The notes under the pieces: generated by a model
Seen by the model: only the letters and a program-made list of their open reading frames with translations
Databases searched by the model: none
What the model was told of the DNA's origin: nothing
Translations under genes and position numbers: made by a program
DNA from: Gaeumannomyces sp. JS-464
Taxonomy: Eukaryota > Ascomycota > Sordariomycetes > Magnaporthales > Magnaporthaceae
Direction of reading: 5' to 3'
Length of the DNA stretch: 64,000 nucleotides
NCBI GenBank assembly: GCA_002197995.1
Contig: NGZR01000004.1
Span: 496,001 to 560,000 of the forward strand
In this document: positions 1 to 10,488 of the stretch, piece by piece
How positions within the stretch are numbered: position 1 is the stretch's first letter
How the letters are laid out: each line of letters starts with the position of its first letter

Positions 1-876
1 TACACATCGGCGCCGCAGGGGAAACGGGTGGATAAATTCAACAAGGAACTGCAGCTGCCAAAGGAGTACAAGGACCTCATCCTCGCCCTCGTCGCCTCTC
101 ACGAAGAGGGCCTGCACGAGGGCCATCTGCACGACATCAAGGCAGACAAGGGCCAGGGGCTGGTGCTGCTGTTCCACGGCCCGCCGGGCGTCGGCAAGAC
201 GCTGACGGCCGAGACCATCGCCGAGGCCACGGGCAAGCCGCTGTTCGTCGTGTCCGTCGCCGAGGTCGGGCTGGACGCGAGCCGGGCCGAGCGCAACCTC
301 AACAAGCTCTTCAACCTGGCCACGCGCTGGGAGTCGGTGCTGCTGATCGACGAGGCCGACGTCTTTCTCGAAACGCGCGACGAGCACGCCGACGTGGGTC
401 GCAACGCCCTCGTCTCAGTCCTCCTGCGCGTGCTCGAGTACTACAAGGGCATCATCATCCTGACCACCAACCGTATCAAGACCATCGACATCGCCGTCAT
501 TTCGCGCATCCACCTCGCCATCCGCTACGAAGATCTCGACAAGGACCAAATCATGAAGATCTTTTCCTTTTTTCTCGATCAACTGGAGAAGCGCCAGCCG
601 ACGTGGATCAAGGAGAGGGACGACATTGACCACTTCATCGCCACCTACGCACACCACTACAACCTGAACGGCCGGCAGATTAGGAATGTCGTCAGCTCCG
701 CCGTGGCCACCGCGCGCCACAAGCTGCAAATAGGGGACGGGGATGGGAAGCTGACGGTCAAGGAGCTGACCATGGTGTTGGAGATGACCAAGGCGTTCCA
801 GGAAGATCTCAAGGAGCATGTCAGAAACATACGTGGTGCTAACGAGGTCATGGGACCCCCCAAGCGCCGTTACTAG
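1..876 (+). CDS. AAA-family ATPase, C-terminal part (5' end outside window)
   Basis: The reading frame is open from the first base and ends at TAG 874-876, so only the last ~291 residues are present. The P-loop GPPGVGKT (Walker A) lies near 178-201, and LLIDEADVF (Walker B) near 340-366. A TTNR sensor-1 segment follows, then a helical lid. The C-terminal ~100 residues, ending PPKRRY, resemble the lid of the fungal AAA proteins that usually carry a long N-terminal region of unknown function. Such proteins couple ATP hydrolysis to remodelling of partner proteins; the substrate cannot be told from here. The GTG at 28 is internal, not a start. It converges with the minus-strand SMI1/KNR4 gene only 81 bp downstream. 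Confidence 0.9.
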   Translation, partial: YTSAPQGKRVDKFNKELQLPKEYKDLILALVASHEEGLHEGHLHDIKADKGQGLVLLFHGPPGVGKTLTAETIAEATGKPLFVVSVAEVGLDASRAERNLNKLFNLATRWESVLLIDEADVFLETRDEHADVGRNALVSVLLRVLEYYKGIIILTTNRIKTIDIAVISRIHLAIRYEDLDKDQIMKIFSFFLDQLEKRQPTWIKERDDIDHFIATYAHHYNLNGRQIRNVVSSAVATARHKLQIGDGDGKLTVKELTMVLEMTKAFQEDLKEHVRNIRGANEVMGPPKRRY

Positions 877-957
877 AATTGCGGCCACTGCGCCTTGCTT
901 CCCCTTATTTCTTTTAAATTCTATCTCTGTTTTTTTATTAGTATCATAACTCTATTT

Positions 958-2674
958 TCACACCTCCCAGGCCGTGTACCAAGGCTTTCCTGGGTTCAAT
1001 GTCTCCTGGAGACCGGGATCGAAGCAGTTATCCCACAACCGCATTTTATGCAAACTCTTCTCGGCCAATATCTCCAGCAGACCCCTAACGCCGTCGTACG
1101 GCGTCACGTCAAACTGCCAGTTCGTCCAGCTAACCAAAGCCCGGTCGAGGCCGCGCAGCCGCTCCACGCTGCCGTAAACCTCCTCGACGTCGCGCTCCAG
1201 CTGCCGCCGCTCCTCGCCCTCGCTCGCGTCAAAGACCTCGAAGAAGGCCTCCTTGCACGCCGCAGTCATGGCCCGGTCTATCAGCCACAGGTCGCCCCGC
1301 GGCCCGCCCGCCTCCTCCCCGTTGAGCGCGAGAGCGTACTCGGGCATGGCCGGCCATTTTACTGACGCGCTCCCGGACGGGTGCAGCAAGCTCAGCTCCT
1401 GGCCCTCGAGGACGTCGAGCGGGACGAACTGCACCTCCGCCGCGGGCGCGAAGAGGCGCAGCAGGAAGCCGCCGTCCCAGATGGGCCCCATGCCGTCCGT
1501 GGCGGCCAGGAGCTCCTTGTAGTCGCCCGGCAGCTCGATACCCAGGCGCGCCTCGAGGGCCTCGAGGTCGACCGCGGAGCAGGCCGTCGGGCGCCTCGGG
1601 CCGGCCAGGCTCGGGCGGCCCGGTCCTTGCCAGCTCGCGGTACGCGCCGTTCTCGAACGAGTTGGCGCTGACGATCCCCGCGAGCTCCGCGACGGTCTTG
1701 TCGCGGTACGGCCGCGCGGGGCCCGAGGCGAGGCGCTGCTCCAGCGTCTCGACGGCGCGGAGGGCGCCCGCGCGGGCCTGGGCCGGGTCGACGCCGATCA
1801 TGCGGAGCACCGTCGAGCTGCCGCCGCCGCCGTCGTCGTCGTCGGCCTCCCTCATGAACAGCCGCTTCTGCCACGCGGCCCTCGAGCACACCAGCATCTC
1901 GGCCTGCTCGACGAACGTGATCCTGTCGCATATCTGACCCAGAACGTAGTCGGCGTCCTCACCTTCCCCGTCCAGCCTCAGGAGGATGTCGAGCACGATG
2001 GTGAGGCCGGCGGAGCGGTGCACCTGCATCCACGGGACCGGGTACGTGCCCATGCGTCACCACGAGTTCATGGCGAGGTAGCGCGCAGCGAAGGGGCCCG
2101 TCGGGTTTGCGGCGTGCCCGTACATGCCCCGCTCGAACGACTCCTGGACCAGCTGGATCTTGCTGTACATGCCGACCATGTCGTGCGGGAAGACCTTGTT
2201 GATCCCCCGCGCCGCCATCTCGGGCGCCTTGTCCGCCGTCTCCCGGTCGACGGCCCACGCCGGCGCGAAGCGTTCCAGCCAGGGCCCGCCGCCCGCGGCC
2301 TCGAGCTCCGCGAGCCGGGGCCCGGTGCGCTCCGACGCGGGCACCCAGTCCGGCCACGACGACGTCTCGTGCCAGCAAAAGCACATGGCGAGCAGAAGGA
2401 AGGTCTCGGCGTCGAGCCCGGCCACGGGGTCGATGCCGTGCTGGCGGAGTAGCTCCAGCAGTCTTGTGGCGGCGGCGAACTCTCCCGCGACGAGGAGGCT
2501 GATGGCCGTGTCGTTGGCCTGCTTCTGGAGCTCGCCCAAGGACCTCGTGTGGGACATGTTGGGCTGGTAGTCGACGTGGCGCATGATAAAGTCCAGGGCA
2601 GGGTACGTCCCGGATAATCTGGGCCGGACCCGGGGCTGGGGAGCAGCTGGGTCCTCTGTGTCTGCGTCGGCCAT
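958..2674 (-). pseudogene. SMI1/KNR4 (SUKH) domain protein, interrupted by TGA and a frameshift
   Basis: Read from ATG 2674 (MADADTEDP), the frame encodes ~205 residues and meets a TGA at 2059-2057. The same frame resumes at once (RMGTYPVPW) and runs to about 1600, where the sense moves to another frame. That second frame reads LGIELPGDYKELLAATDG followed by GPIWDGG and continues to the stop at 958. The LPxDYKxLLxxxDG pattern is the hallmark of SMI1/KNR4 (SUKH) domains; in yeast Knr4 links cell-wall synthesis to signalling. The whole locus would give ~570 residues. The TGA follows a TGG codon and could be a G-to-A change of a second TGG. A real pseudogene or two sequencing errors would both fit. 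The TTG upstream at 2731 is not needed as a start. Confidence 0.7.
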
Positions 2675-4014
2675 GGTTGCTGATGAACTGGGTCTGGAGA
2701 TGGATAGGGGTATTGGTTGAAAGAGATCCAAAGCAGAGTCCCTGTGCGAAGCTTACTATGACGATGTTTCGTTTAGTGGTTCTTTGTTACGAGGTAGGCG
2801 GGAAAGAAGCAAGACCGAGACTATAAATATCAAAAACCCCAAGACCGAGCTGTGTTGGCATGTCGGAGGGGGACGGAAATGACCCAATGATATCTTGCTG
2901 CAGGCACACCAGGCATCGTGCGTGGGTGGCGCCTGATGCGGGGCGAAGGATGTGAAACCCCGAGATTCGAAAAAGCAGCGCAGCCAACAGACATGACGCT
3001 AAGCCCTGCCTGTTATCGTTGAGGCCCACGGTCCCGAGCGGTAGGCAAGTCCTTGGTCCTCATGCTCAGCACTACCGTGTATCCGCCTTCTGCCTTTTTC
3101 TTCTTCTTTCTTCCCCCTTGGCAAGCCAGACGTCCCATTTGCCAGACTACCACAGTGACTCCAATAAGATAGAGATATTCACGTCGGCCATCATGTGAAT
3201 CATTATTTCCATTATTCTTGACTGAAGCATACTATTGAGTGATATGTGATATGTCGTCGTATGGACGGTCCGTCCTTTTGACACTTTGCATTGGCTCTCG
3301 GCCGCGCGTACACTCTGGGGCGAAGAGCTCAGAGAAGTGTTTTTGAAATGCCTTCAGGGACAGACAACGCACGCAGAATGAGAGAGACATCAAAGAAGAA
3401 GCGGCCAACACAAGCATTCGTATCGGCAGTGCGAGGCGATGAGGTTGCGATAGGTCTACAAGAGGCATGCGTCGCTGCACTCCTTTGCCATGTGACATCG
3501 ACAGCGCTGCAGACAAGCTGTGGCTGCATGCGCGGCGTCGCAAGCCGGACGGCGCTCCTGCTCCTCCCAGCCATCACATCCACCGGGATCATCACCAAAG
3601 GCAGGTACCGGAGGGTAAGAAGATTACCGCCACCATGGTTATTCTAGCCTCCTTGGAGCGGCCTGCCAGTTCTGGTTGGTGTTCTCATGGTGCCCAAACT
3701 AGGGCTGTCCTCACGTATGGGTTGAGCATGTCTTAGAGCGCGGGCTGGGCCGGTCAAAAGATCCCGGCAACTGCAAGAGCGGCCGGTCGAACATCAAGAT
3801 CAACATCGCGGCCCGGCTGGGAGCACCATTATTCGAAGCCTCGGATCAGCCATGACGAACGGGGGGTGGTCGGGTCGGACATTCATTTGGTCACTTCGCG
3901 AGCACATGGGTACTCTTGGTTCCTAAACGATCTAGGTTCATTTTTGCAACGCCGCCTGGTACACAATGTCATTAACTTCGTAACACGCCTTTTGAACGCC
4001 TCTGGGCATTGTGC
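2675..4014. other. Intergenic, no gene seen
   Basis: This stretch lies between the 5' end of the SMI1/KNR4 locus and the 3' end of coatomer epsilon. Open frames are short, overlap on both strands and show no motif. A pyrimidine-rich tract (3085-3120) sits upstream of the SMI1/KNR4 start and may be promoter-related. Confidence 0.6.
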
Positions 4015-5151
4015 TCAGCTCGAAACCTTTGCACTATACTTTGCGGCCGCCTTGTCAAACAGAGCACTCTTCTCCTCCAGGTCGGTCAAGAGCGGGTGGT
4101 CCGGCGCATTCTTCAGCAGTGAACTGAAGGAGAGACCAAGAAAGCATGTTAGCAACCGCATTTTTCACGCAAATAGGCATTTTCGATTAAAAATAAAAAA
4201 AAGACATACGCAGAGTGCTCTTCTGGGCTTTTTCCAGTGATGACGGTCAAGACGAGCAGATTCGCGATGGCGTCGGCGTTTGCGGGGTCCTTCTGGACGG
4301 CCTGCTCCAGGGCCACCTGCGCCTCCTCGGTGCGGCCCAGGTGCAGCTCCGCCACGGCCTGGGAGACGAGCGTCCGCACCGACGACGATGAAGGAGACTG
4401 GGCAAGCTCCTCGAAGACGTAGAAAGCCTGCTGGTAGGCCTCACCACCCTAGATTATCGCAAGCAAGAAAATGTCAGCTTACTGGCCATGTGGGAGGGGA
4501 AGAGAACAGTTGGACGAGAGAACACGACGCACTTTCCTCAGGCCAACCCAAGACTCGGCCAGGTTGACGAGCAGGCTGTCCTGGGCCCAGCTCCTTGCGG
4601 CCTTGACCTCCTTGAGCGCAAGGTCGTTGCGGTTCTGGGCGAGGTGGATCTGGACGAGCAGGGCGACGGCATCAACTGAACACAAGAATCGGGGCGGTCA
4701 GCTACGCAGCTCCATGGATGACAATACACTCAAAAAGATTCAAGGACATACGGCTCCCCGAGTGCTGCGACAGCAGCGCCACAGCCTCCTCAGTCTTGCC
4801 GGCGGCCTGCAGGACGGTACCGCCGACGACCTGGACGACGGCGTTGTCGGCGGCCTCGGCGGCCAGCTTCTCGACGGCCGCGACGGCTGCGTCGGCCTGG
4901 CCGAGGCTGAGGCGGGCCAGGGCCCCGACGGCGGCCAGCTCGGGCTTGTCGGCCTCCTCGCCCTCGACGTCGGCCAGCACGTCCTCGGCCCGGCCGAGCG
5001 CGACGCGGGCGCGCAGCTGCAGCACGCGGGCGGGCAGGGCGTTCTCGGGCGACAGGGCCGAGACGTCGTAGTCGGCCGCCTCCTGGTACTGGCCCTGGTG
5101 GAAGTGGTTGTGCAGGTTGATGAGCTCGCCCTCGGCCGAGTACGGGTCCAT
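4015..5151 (-). CDS. sec28: Coatomer subunit epsilon (COPI coat)
   Basis: Four exons: 5151-4752, 4675-4533, 4448-4210 and 4123-4015. The introns are 76, 84 and 86 bp, with donors GTATGT, GTGCGT and GTATGT, and acceptors TTCAG, TCTAG and TTCAG. They join in frame to 296 residues, the usual size for epsilon-COP. The protein starts MDPYSAEGELINLHNHFHQG and is built of TPR-like helical hairpins. The last exon gives SLLKNAPDHPLL and ends in an Ala/Lys-rich tail AAAKYSAKVSS, as in fungal orthologs. Epsilon-COP stabilises alpha-COP in the COPI coat that returns cargo from Golgi to ER. ATG 5151 is chosen because it gives the conserved N-terminus; upstream in-frame codons look like leader sequence. 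It lies in tandem with OMA1 on the same strand. Confidence 0.95.
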
Positions 5152-5581
5152 CTTTACGGTTGTGTGTGCGGTGTCGGGCGGGAGGGTTTTCGGCCGTCGC
5201 GGTGTCGCGTCTCTGGTGGCAGAGGACACAGGACCTTGTCCTCTCGTGTATCAATGGGTCGCTGTCGGTTTGACGGCTTGCGCGTAGTGTCGGGCTGCTT
5301 CCAGAGTCGGCGGTCGGCGTCGAGGGCACCCGCCAGGTCGAATGGTGGGGATAGGTGGCCAGTGGCTTCCGCCACGGAACCCCTGTGGCAAGCATCCCGA
5401 TAACGATAAGGATTGTTAATCAGGGGTTCACGTCACCCCCACATAAGGAGCTCTCACACGTGAGGCAGTCACAGAATCCAGTGAATGAAAGACCGGTACA
5501 TGTAGTATATCCCGCCAAGTGCTAAAATCATAAAACCGAGATCTTTTATCTACAGGGCAATCAAGTGGAACGGTCCTTGCA
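5152..5581. promoter_or_regulatory. Coatomer epsilon upstream region / OMA1 downstream region
   Basis: 430 bp between the epsilon-COP start and the OMA1 stop, both on the minus strand. It must hold the OMA1 3' end and the coatomer promoter. No clear TATA box or repeat was seen. Confidence 0.5.
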
Positions 5582-7005
5582 TCAAAAAATAGCAATTATC
5601 TCCCCTCTCTGCATCGCCCTCTTGAACATGTCGGCGAAGCCTTGAGTGCCGTGACAGTCACTCTGCAGTCTCTTGTCCTGCGCCATGGGCATCCATTTGC
5701 GAAGGTTCTCCATGCGAGATTCGTTCTGTTTCCCAGTTCAATATTGTCAGTTTTGCCCGTAAGAAAATCGAGTGGACAAGCGCAACAAGACTGTGCCGGG
5801 GTCAAGCACTTACCGACGGATGAGTGCTCAACCACTCCGGTACCTGCTGCTCCTGCATCCTCCCCCAGAAACTTATGGCCGCCTCGGGGTTGTAGCAGGC
5901 CTCAGCCATCATGATGAGGCCGATGTGGTCGGCCTCGCTCTCTTGCATTCGACTCATGGGGTTATCCAGCACGCCACGCAGGACGCTACCGGCGCCAAAG
6001 AACTCAAAGAGGAGGATGGCGCCCGTGGCGTACGCAAGCACCATGGTGCTCCAGTACACGAGGTTGGTGCCGATTCCATTCGACATCTTCTCCGACACGT
6101 GACCGGCTAGGTTATGCGCGATCTCATGGCCCATTACCACGGCGAGAGCATCGTCGTTGCGCGCGTACCTGAAAAGGCCGCTATGGACAAAGACCTTGCC
6201 GTTAGGCAGGACGAAGGCGTTGGCAGTGTCTGGTCAAGTTGGTGATCATTACGAGGTTAACACTAGGAAAGCAAGCGTGGCAAGGATGGCATGAGGGTCC
6301 CCACTCACTAGGATCATCAATGACAAACATCTCCCACGCGGCGCCGTCCATGCCGCTCACGGGGATCAGCCTGGCCATGACGCGGCGCACGGCGCGGACG
6401 CGCCAGTCCCACTCGGGCAGCATGTGGACGTTGTGGTATTTGAACTCGTTGAGCAGCTGCTGCGACTCGGCCTCGCTGGCTCGCCGGACCCACTCGTCGC
6501 TAAAGCAGTTGAACCGCCGCCGCCCCGACACGGGCACCGTCTCGAGGTTGCTGTAGTAGAAAGTCAGGGCGCCCGCGAAGGCGATGACCACGACCACGTG
6601 CGTCGAGGGCGCCCGCGCGATCCGCTTGGCCCGCGCGCCCGAGAAGAGCGGGACGGACTTGCGGCGCATCATCTCCTGCACACGCGGGTCGCGCGGGTCC
6701 AGGAGTCGCCGCGGTGCCGTGGTCGAGAAGGGCGCGGCGGGGTAGCGGGCCGGCGCGGGAGCTGGCAGCCGTTGGAAGGGCGGACGTGCCAGCGGCGGCG
6801 TGGTCGGCCGTGGAGTGGTTCGGCGCGGCCGGGGCAGAGGCTGGAGTGCCGAGAAGAGTCGGGAGGGCGCGCCCGGCAATGCCGCAGCGCATGGAGGGGT
6901 CCAGGCAGCGACGCCAAAGAGCGAATGGCGCGCGCTCGCCAGGAGCTGCGGCCCCTTTGTGGTGGTAGGCCGGAGCCTGCACACAGGTAATTTCATGGTG
7001 AACAT
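5582..7005 (-). CDS. oma1: Mitochondrial inner-membrane metalloendopeptidase OMA1
   Basis: Three exons: 7005-6309, 6229-5814 and 5725-5582. The introns are 79 and 88 bp with donors GTGAGT and GTAAGT. The protein is 418 residues. It has an Arg/Pro/Ala-rich N-terminus typical of a mitochondrial presequence, one hydrophobic segment (VVVVIAFAGALTFYYS) and the M48 zinc motif HEIAH at about residues 267-271. A third-ligand glutamate follows in ESEADHIGL, then the HPSNESRMENLRKW C-terminal signature. OMA1 is a stress-activated protease that cleaves inner-membrane substrates, with the catalytic domain facing the intermembrane space. ATG 7005 is the first ATG in frame; the codons before it include a TTG only. 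Confidence 0.95.
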
Positions 7006-7404
7006 GGTTGAGGCTAGGAGCCTCAACCTCCGGAAAGTTGATGTCTGATCTGGGGAGTTGGGCGCGAACAGATCTCGCTCGGCCGCTTCTCCGATCCAGA
7101 GTGACGCTATTTCAGCGGTGGTAGACCCACTTCAGCTACGGGGCCCACAAATACCATTGGGTTCGGCACAGAGCAAATCATGGTCATTACCATGATCCAA
7201 AGATGATGCTGTCATCCCGAGTCGCCCGACTGCCGCCAGCACTTAGAGATCGGATCCGCCGGCGTCTGGGTTAGGCACCGGGGTAGGCATAAACCCGGGA
7301 GTGTGGGGGTGGGTGTCATTTCACCGTAGCCGGGGCTAATTTTGGACTCGCGGCACCGAGAATAGCACATATACCCACCAACCTTAAAAGCACACAGCGC
7401 CGTT

Positions 7405-8663
7405 TCAATCCTCCTCCTCCACCATGGGTGCTCCAGGACCTGCCTCCGTCAATCTGGCCGCTGGGTCGAGCTTCGTCATTCCGGATATCATATCAACGGC
7501 CGCAGAACCCAGCCCTTCTCCCCAGTTCGCGAACCTCAGCAGAGGGTTTTCCTCGACCGCGGCCTGCCCGGCCCTGGACGCGGCCTCCAGAGCCTTGGAC
7601 CAGACCTCGCTATCGACCTGCTTCAGGAGTCCCTCGGTCACAGGCCCGAAGTGGGCAAAGTGCCTGGTCAGGACCTCCTGCTCGGGGCTGATGCCATTTT
7701 CCAGCAGCTCCTGATGGTTTTCCAATAGTAAGAAGTCGCCGCCTCCAAGGGCGTAGATAACCTGCAAAGCCAATGGTTAGCCGGGATTGAAAATCCCCTA
7801 AAACTGGAGGACAGGCTTGTTCATGTATCTTACCACAAGCCCAAAGGAATAAACATCCGAGGCCTTTGACACACCCCGTCCGGTCTGGCTTTCTGGGCTC
7901 CGCCACATGGCGTTTCCCACGGCATGAGAGCCGTAAATCGCCTTACCGCCATTTAGGTTGAGGGAGATGTCGAAACCACCGAGTGCCGCCTTAGTGACAG
8001 TTTTGTTGCCGTTCCCGTCGCAGTCCCAGTCGACCATGATGTTGTCAGGCTTCACATCTACAAAGGTACGGGCGACGTGTGACGGTTTGCAAGGTTAGAA
8101 TAACATTCAGCGCTCAGCCAAAGAAAGATAACATGAGAAGACCAATGCTACTCACCATTGTGAATCCAGTCTTTTGCATGGAGTTCCCGGATCGCCTCGG
8201 CCACAACTCGCAGGACTTTGACCCTTTCCACCGGAGGAAAATCCGAGTCTTTTCCCATTAAGGCAAGGAATGTATCCCTGAAAAATGGATACACCAAGAT
8301 GCGCTCGTCCTGGTTAGCATCCGCGTGCAGTCGCAGATTGTTAGAACCTGCAAACTCTCGCGCAATATGCTGGGACAGGTCGTAGAAAGGCTGCGACACG
8401 CGCTTGGGTGCGAAAAACTCGTCCCCGCACCTGTGTGACATGGTTAGCATCCGACCGGGAGTATCTTGGGGCTGGGGATAACGACCGTACCCGGCTTTGA
8501 AGATGCGAGGTTGGTTGTTCCTCGGGTCGTGCTGGAGAGCTTCCCCTTGGGCGTACTCACGGCCAGATGCTCCCACAATGGTGGATGCCATTCTAAGGCC
8601 ACCCCGAATGCTCGGGAGGCCAAGGCGTGCCAAAAGTGCAAGTCGATCAACGTACATTGCCAT
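7405..8663 (-). CDS. Protein kinase-like protein, altered Mg-binding motif and frameshifted end
   Basis: Four exons: 8663-8491, 8430-8156, 8057-7834 and 7761-7405. The introns are 60, 98 and 72 bp and join in frame (342 residues as read). The splice after WIHN rebuilds the catalytic loop HNDVKPDN, the HxDxKxxN pattern of protein kinases. MWRSPE is the APE-like segment, and ASDVYSFGLVV is the helix F region. Two oddities stand out. The DFG position reads GGFDIS, so the usual first Asp appears to be Gly. The C-terminus reads LTEAGPGAPMVEEED, while the next frame over reads QVLEHPWW, the usual kinase subdomain XI ending, which points to a one-base frameshift near 7440. No ATP-loop glycine motif is obvious in the N-terminal lobe. 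It may be a pseudokinase or a decaying gene. Confidence 0.75.
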
Positions 8664-9012
8664 TGAGGGAGGGTAATGGTGGTGGAAGAGTTTTTAAAAG
8701 ATTCGGTGTGGCTGGGGCCGTTGTCGTCCATTTAGAGGTACGGACGATCCCTGAGAGCTGCATTACGTCGACTATAGGCGGCAGAACCCGACGTCTTGCA
8801 GCTCCACCGGCTGCGCTGGAGCAACATCTCGAACTTACCTTTTAGGCTAGAGCGTCTCCGACGAAATGGCAAGCAGCACATACACAAGGCCGTTGTCCCG
8901 CAATCTCACAGAAGCCGGCGCTAGTCACCCAGCGGCCCAAGAGGTATACCTCCTGGCCAACAGTGCAATTGAAATCTCTATTTGCTCGAGGAAGCTCTTT
9001 CTCCTTTGCACT
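8664..9012. promoter_or_regulatory. Upstream region of the kinase-like gene
   Basis: 349 bp between two minus-strand genes. No repeat or convincing reading frame was seen. Confidence 0.4.
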
Positions 9013-9942
9013 TCATCCAAGGAAGTCAGTCACCACGAACTTGTCAAGCTTGGTTTGTGAACCTCGGACTGGAACTTGCTGGTTAGCACTCATTCGGGGC
9101 TCGGGGGTACGCGATGTCGTGGACAGAGCGCGAAAGGACTACAGAAAAGTGCTCACTTGGTGCTTCTTCAACACTTGATCAAACTCCTCTATCCTCAACA
9201 CCCCATCCGCCCCTTCCTTGTCAGCACCGGCCGCAAGCTCTTGAGCGTAGTCTCGGGGTCACCCTCTTCCATGAGCAGCAGCGACAGCAGAATCGACAGC
9301 ACCTTTTCGGGTACCGCCAGCTCGGACAGGATCAACTGCTTCTCCTGGGGGGCAAAGCGTTCCACTATCACATCCCAGCTTTCCCTGTAAGGCTTCCCGC
9401 ATTTGGGGTCCGGAACCGGCGCCGACAAGGACAGCGCGTCGCGCAGATCCACTGTCCGCCCGTCCTCGTCGTGAACCACCTCGGCCTGCGGTCCATCGTC
9501 GCCGTCGTCCTCGCCCTCCCGGATGTCTTGAAGGGTCAAACCAGATGTTACGGCGCGTTCAGAACTGGGGTGGTACAGCCATAGAATGCACACTTACAGT
9601 CACTCAGCGGATCCTTGAGCCGTTGGAAGCGCTATTTAACTACCTCCGGCTCGATCCCCGGGGCTTGTAGCGACCCGGCTAGTACGCCCGTTAAATGTCG
9701 GGTCAAGCGGTCCAAGGCTTTGTCTAAAGGTGAAATCAGGAGTTCCAATCCCGGGGCTAGCGCGGACAATGCGGCTTCCAGTGACGTTGCTTCTAATTAA
9801 TCGATCAGATCGGCTTACCCCGCGTGAGCAAGCCTTCCTCCCAATACTCTTGGGCGGCCTCAGTCCACCCAAGCCTTGTCTTGTCAGTCTTGTGCGCCTC
9901 CCACCTCTCGGGGTAAGTGATGATGTCTAGCGGGAGCTCCAT
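9013..9942 (-). pseudogene. EF-hand-like hypothetical protein, decayed
   Basis: From ATG 9942 the frame reads MELPLDIITYPERWEAHK and is open to a GTAAGC donor-like site at about 9815. A second coding stretch (LEAALSALAPGLELLI, leading into KALDRLTRHLTG) follows but has a TAG at 9634-9632. A GTAAGT...TTCAAG intron lies at about 9598-9528. The next exon covers residues such as YRESWDVIVERFAPQEKQ. It stops at 9195 in one frame, while the neighbouring frame continues as GADGVLRIEEFDQVLKKHQ, an EF-hand-like Asp-x-Asp-Gly...Glu-Glu-Phe pattern. A GTGAGC donor and a GCTAACCAG acceptor then lead to a stop near 9013. I do not recognise the family. At least one nonsense codon and one frameshift suggest a pseudogene. 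Confidence 0.5.
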
Positions 9943-10488
9943 GTCTTGGGACTGAGGACGCTCAAGGCCGTGAATAATAATGATGTTGGTATGGCAGAGG
10001 AGGAAGTCGGTAGCCCAGATCCTGGGTGCGTGGGTCACCCAGCAGTCATGCGAGAGGTGTGGTAGCGACGCCGGCACCCAACAGCAGGCAGTCGCTGGTG
10101 CATCGGGCGATGGTTGGTGGGCGGTAGGTGGCTTCCAGCACGCATTAGCGTGGGCGTTGGTTTGCAGCTCAGTTGCAAGGCCAGGCTGACATTTCGAATG
10201 CAGCACGCGGTTGGCCACAGGTTCAAACCGTCGCTCAGGAGGGCACAGATATTGAGCCCAGCCAATAGATATTACCTTTCCAGACAGCTACCTAGTTAAA
10301 TTTGTGCATCTTGCACCCAGGAGGCGGAAACGGGACATTATTCGACTCGTCAGGAGCTTTTTAAAACCTTGCCCTCTCCTCTATATAAACCAGCTCGTTC
10401 TATGTCTCAGGAATTCTATCAAACGCAGCATTTGACCTCATCAAGATCTCCCAACCCAGTCCCATGTTCTTTTGCCCGGCTTGTTGAG
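9943..10488. other. Spacer between two decayed genes
   Basis: 546 bp between the EF-hand-like locus and the ankyrin remnant. The frame upstream of ATG 9942 stays open to 10218 but is Cys/His/Pro-rich with no pattern, so it is probably not coding. Nothing else was seen. Confidence 0.4.
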
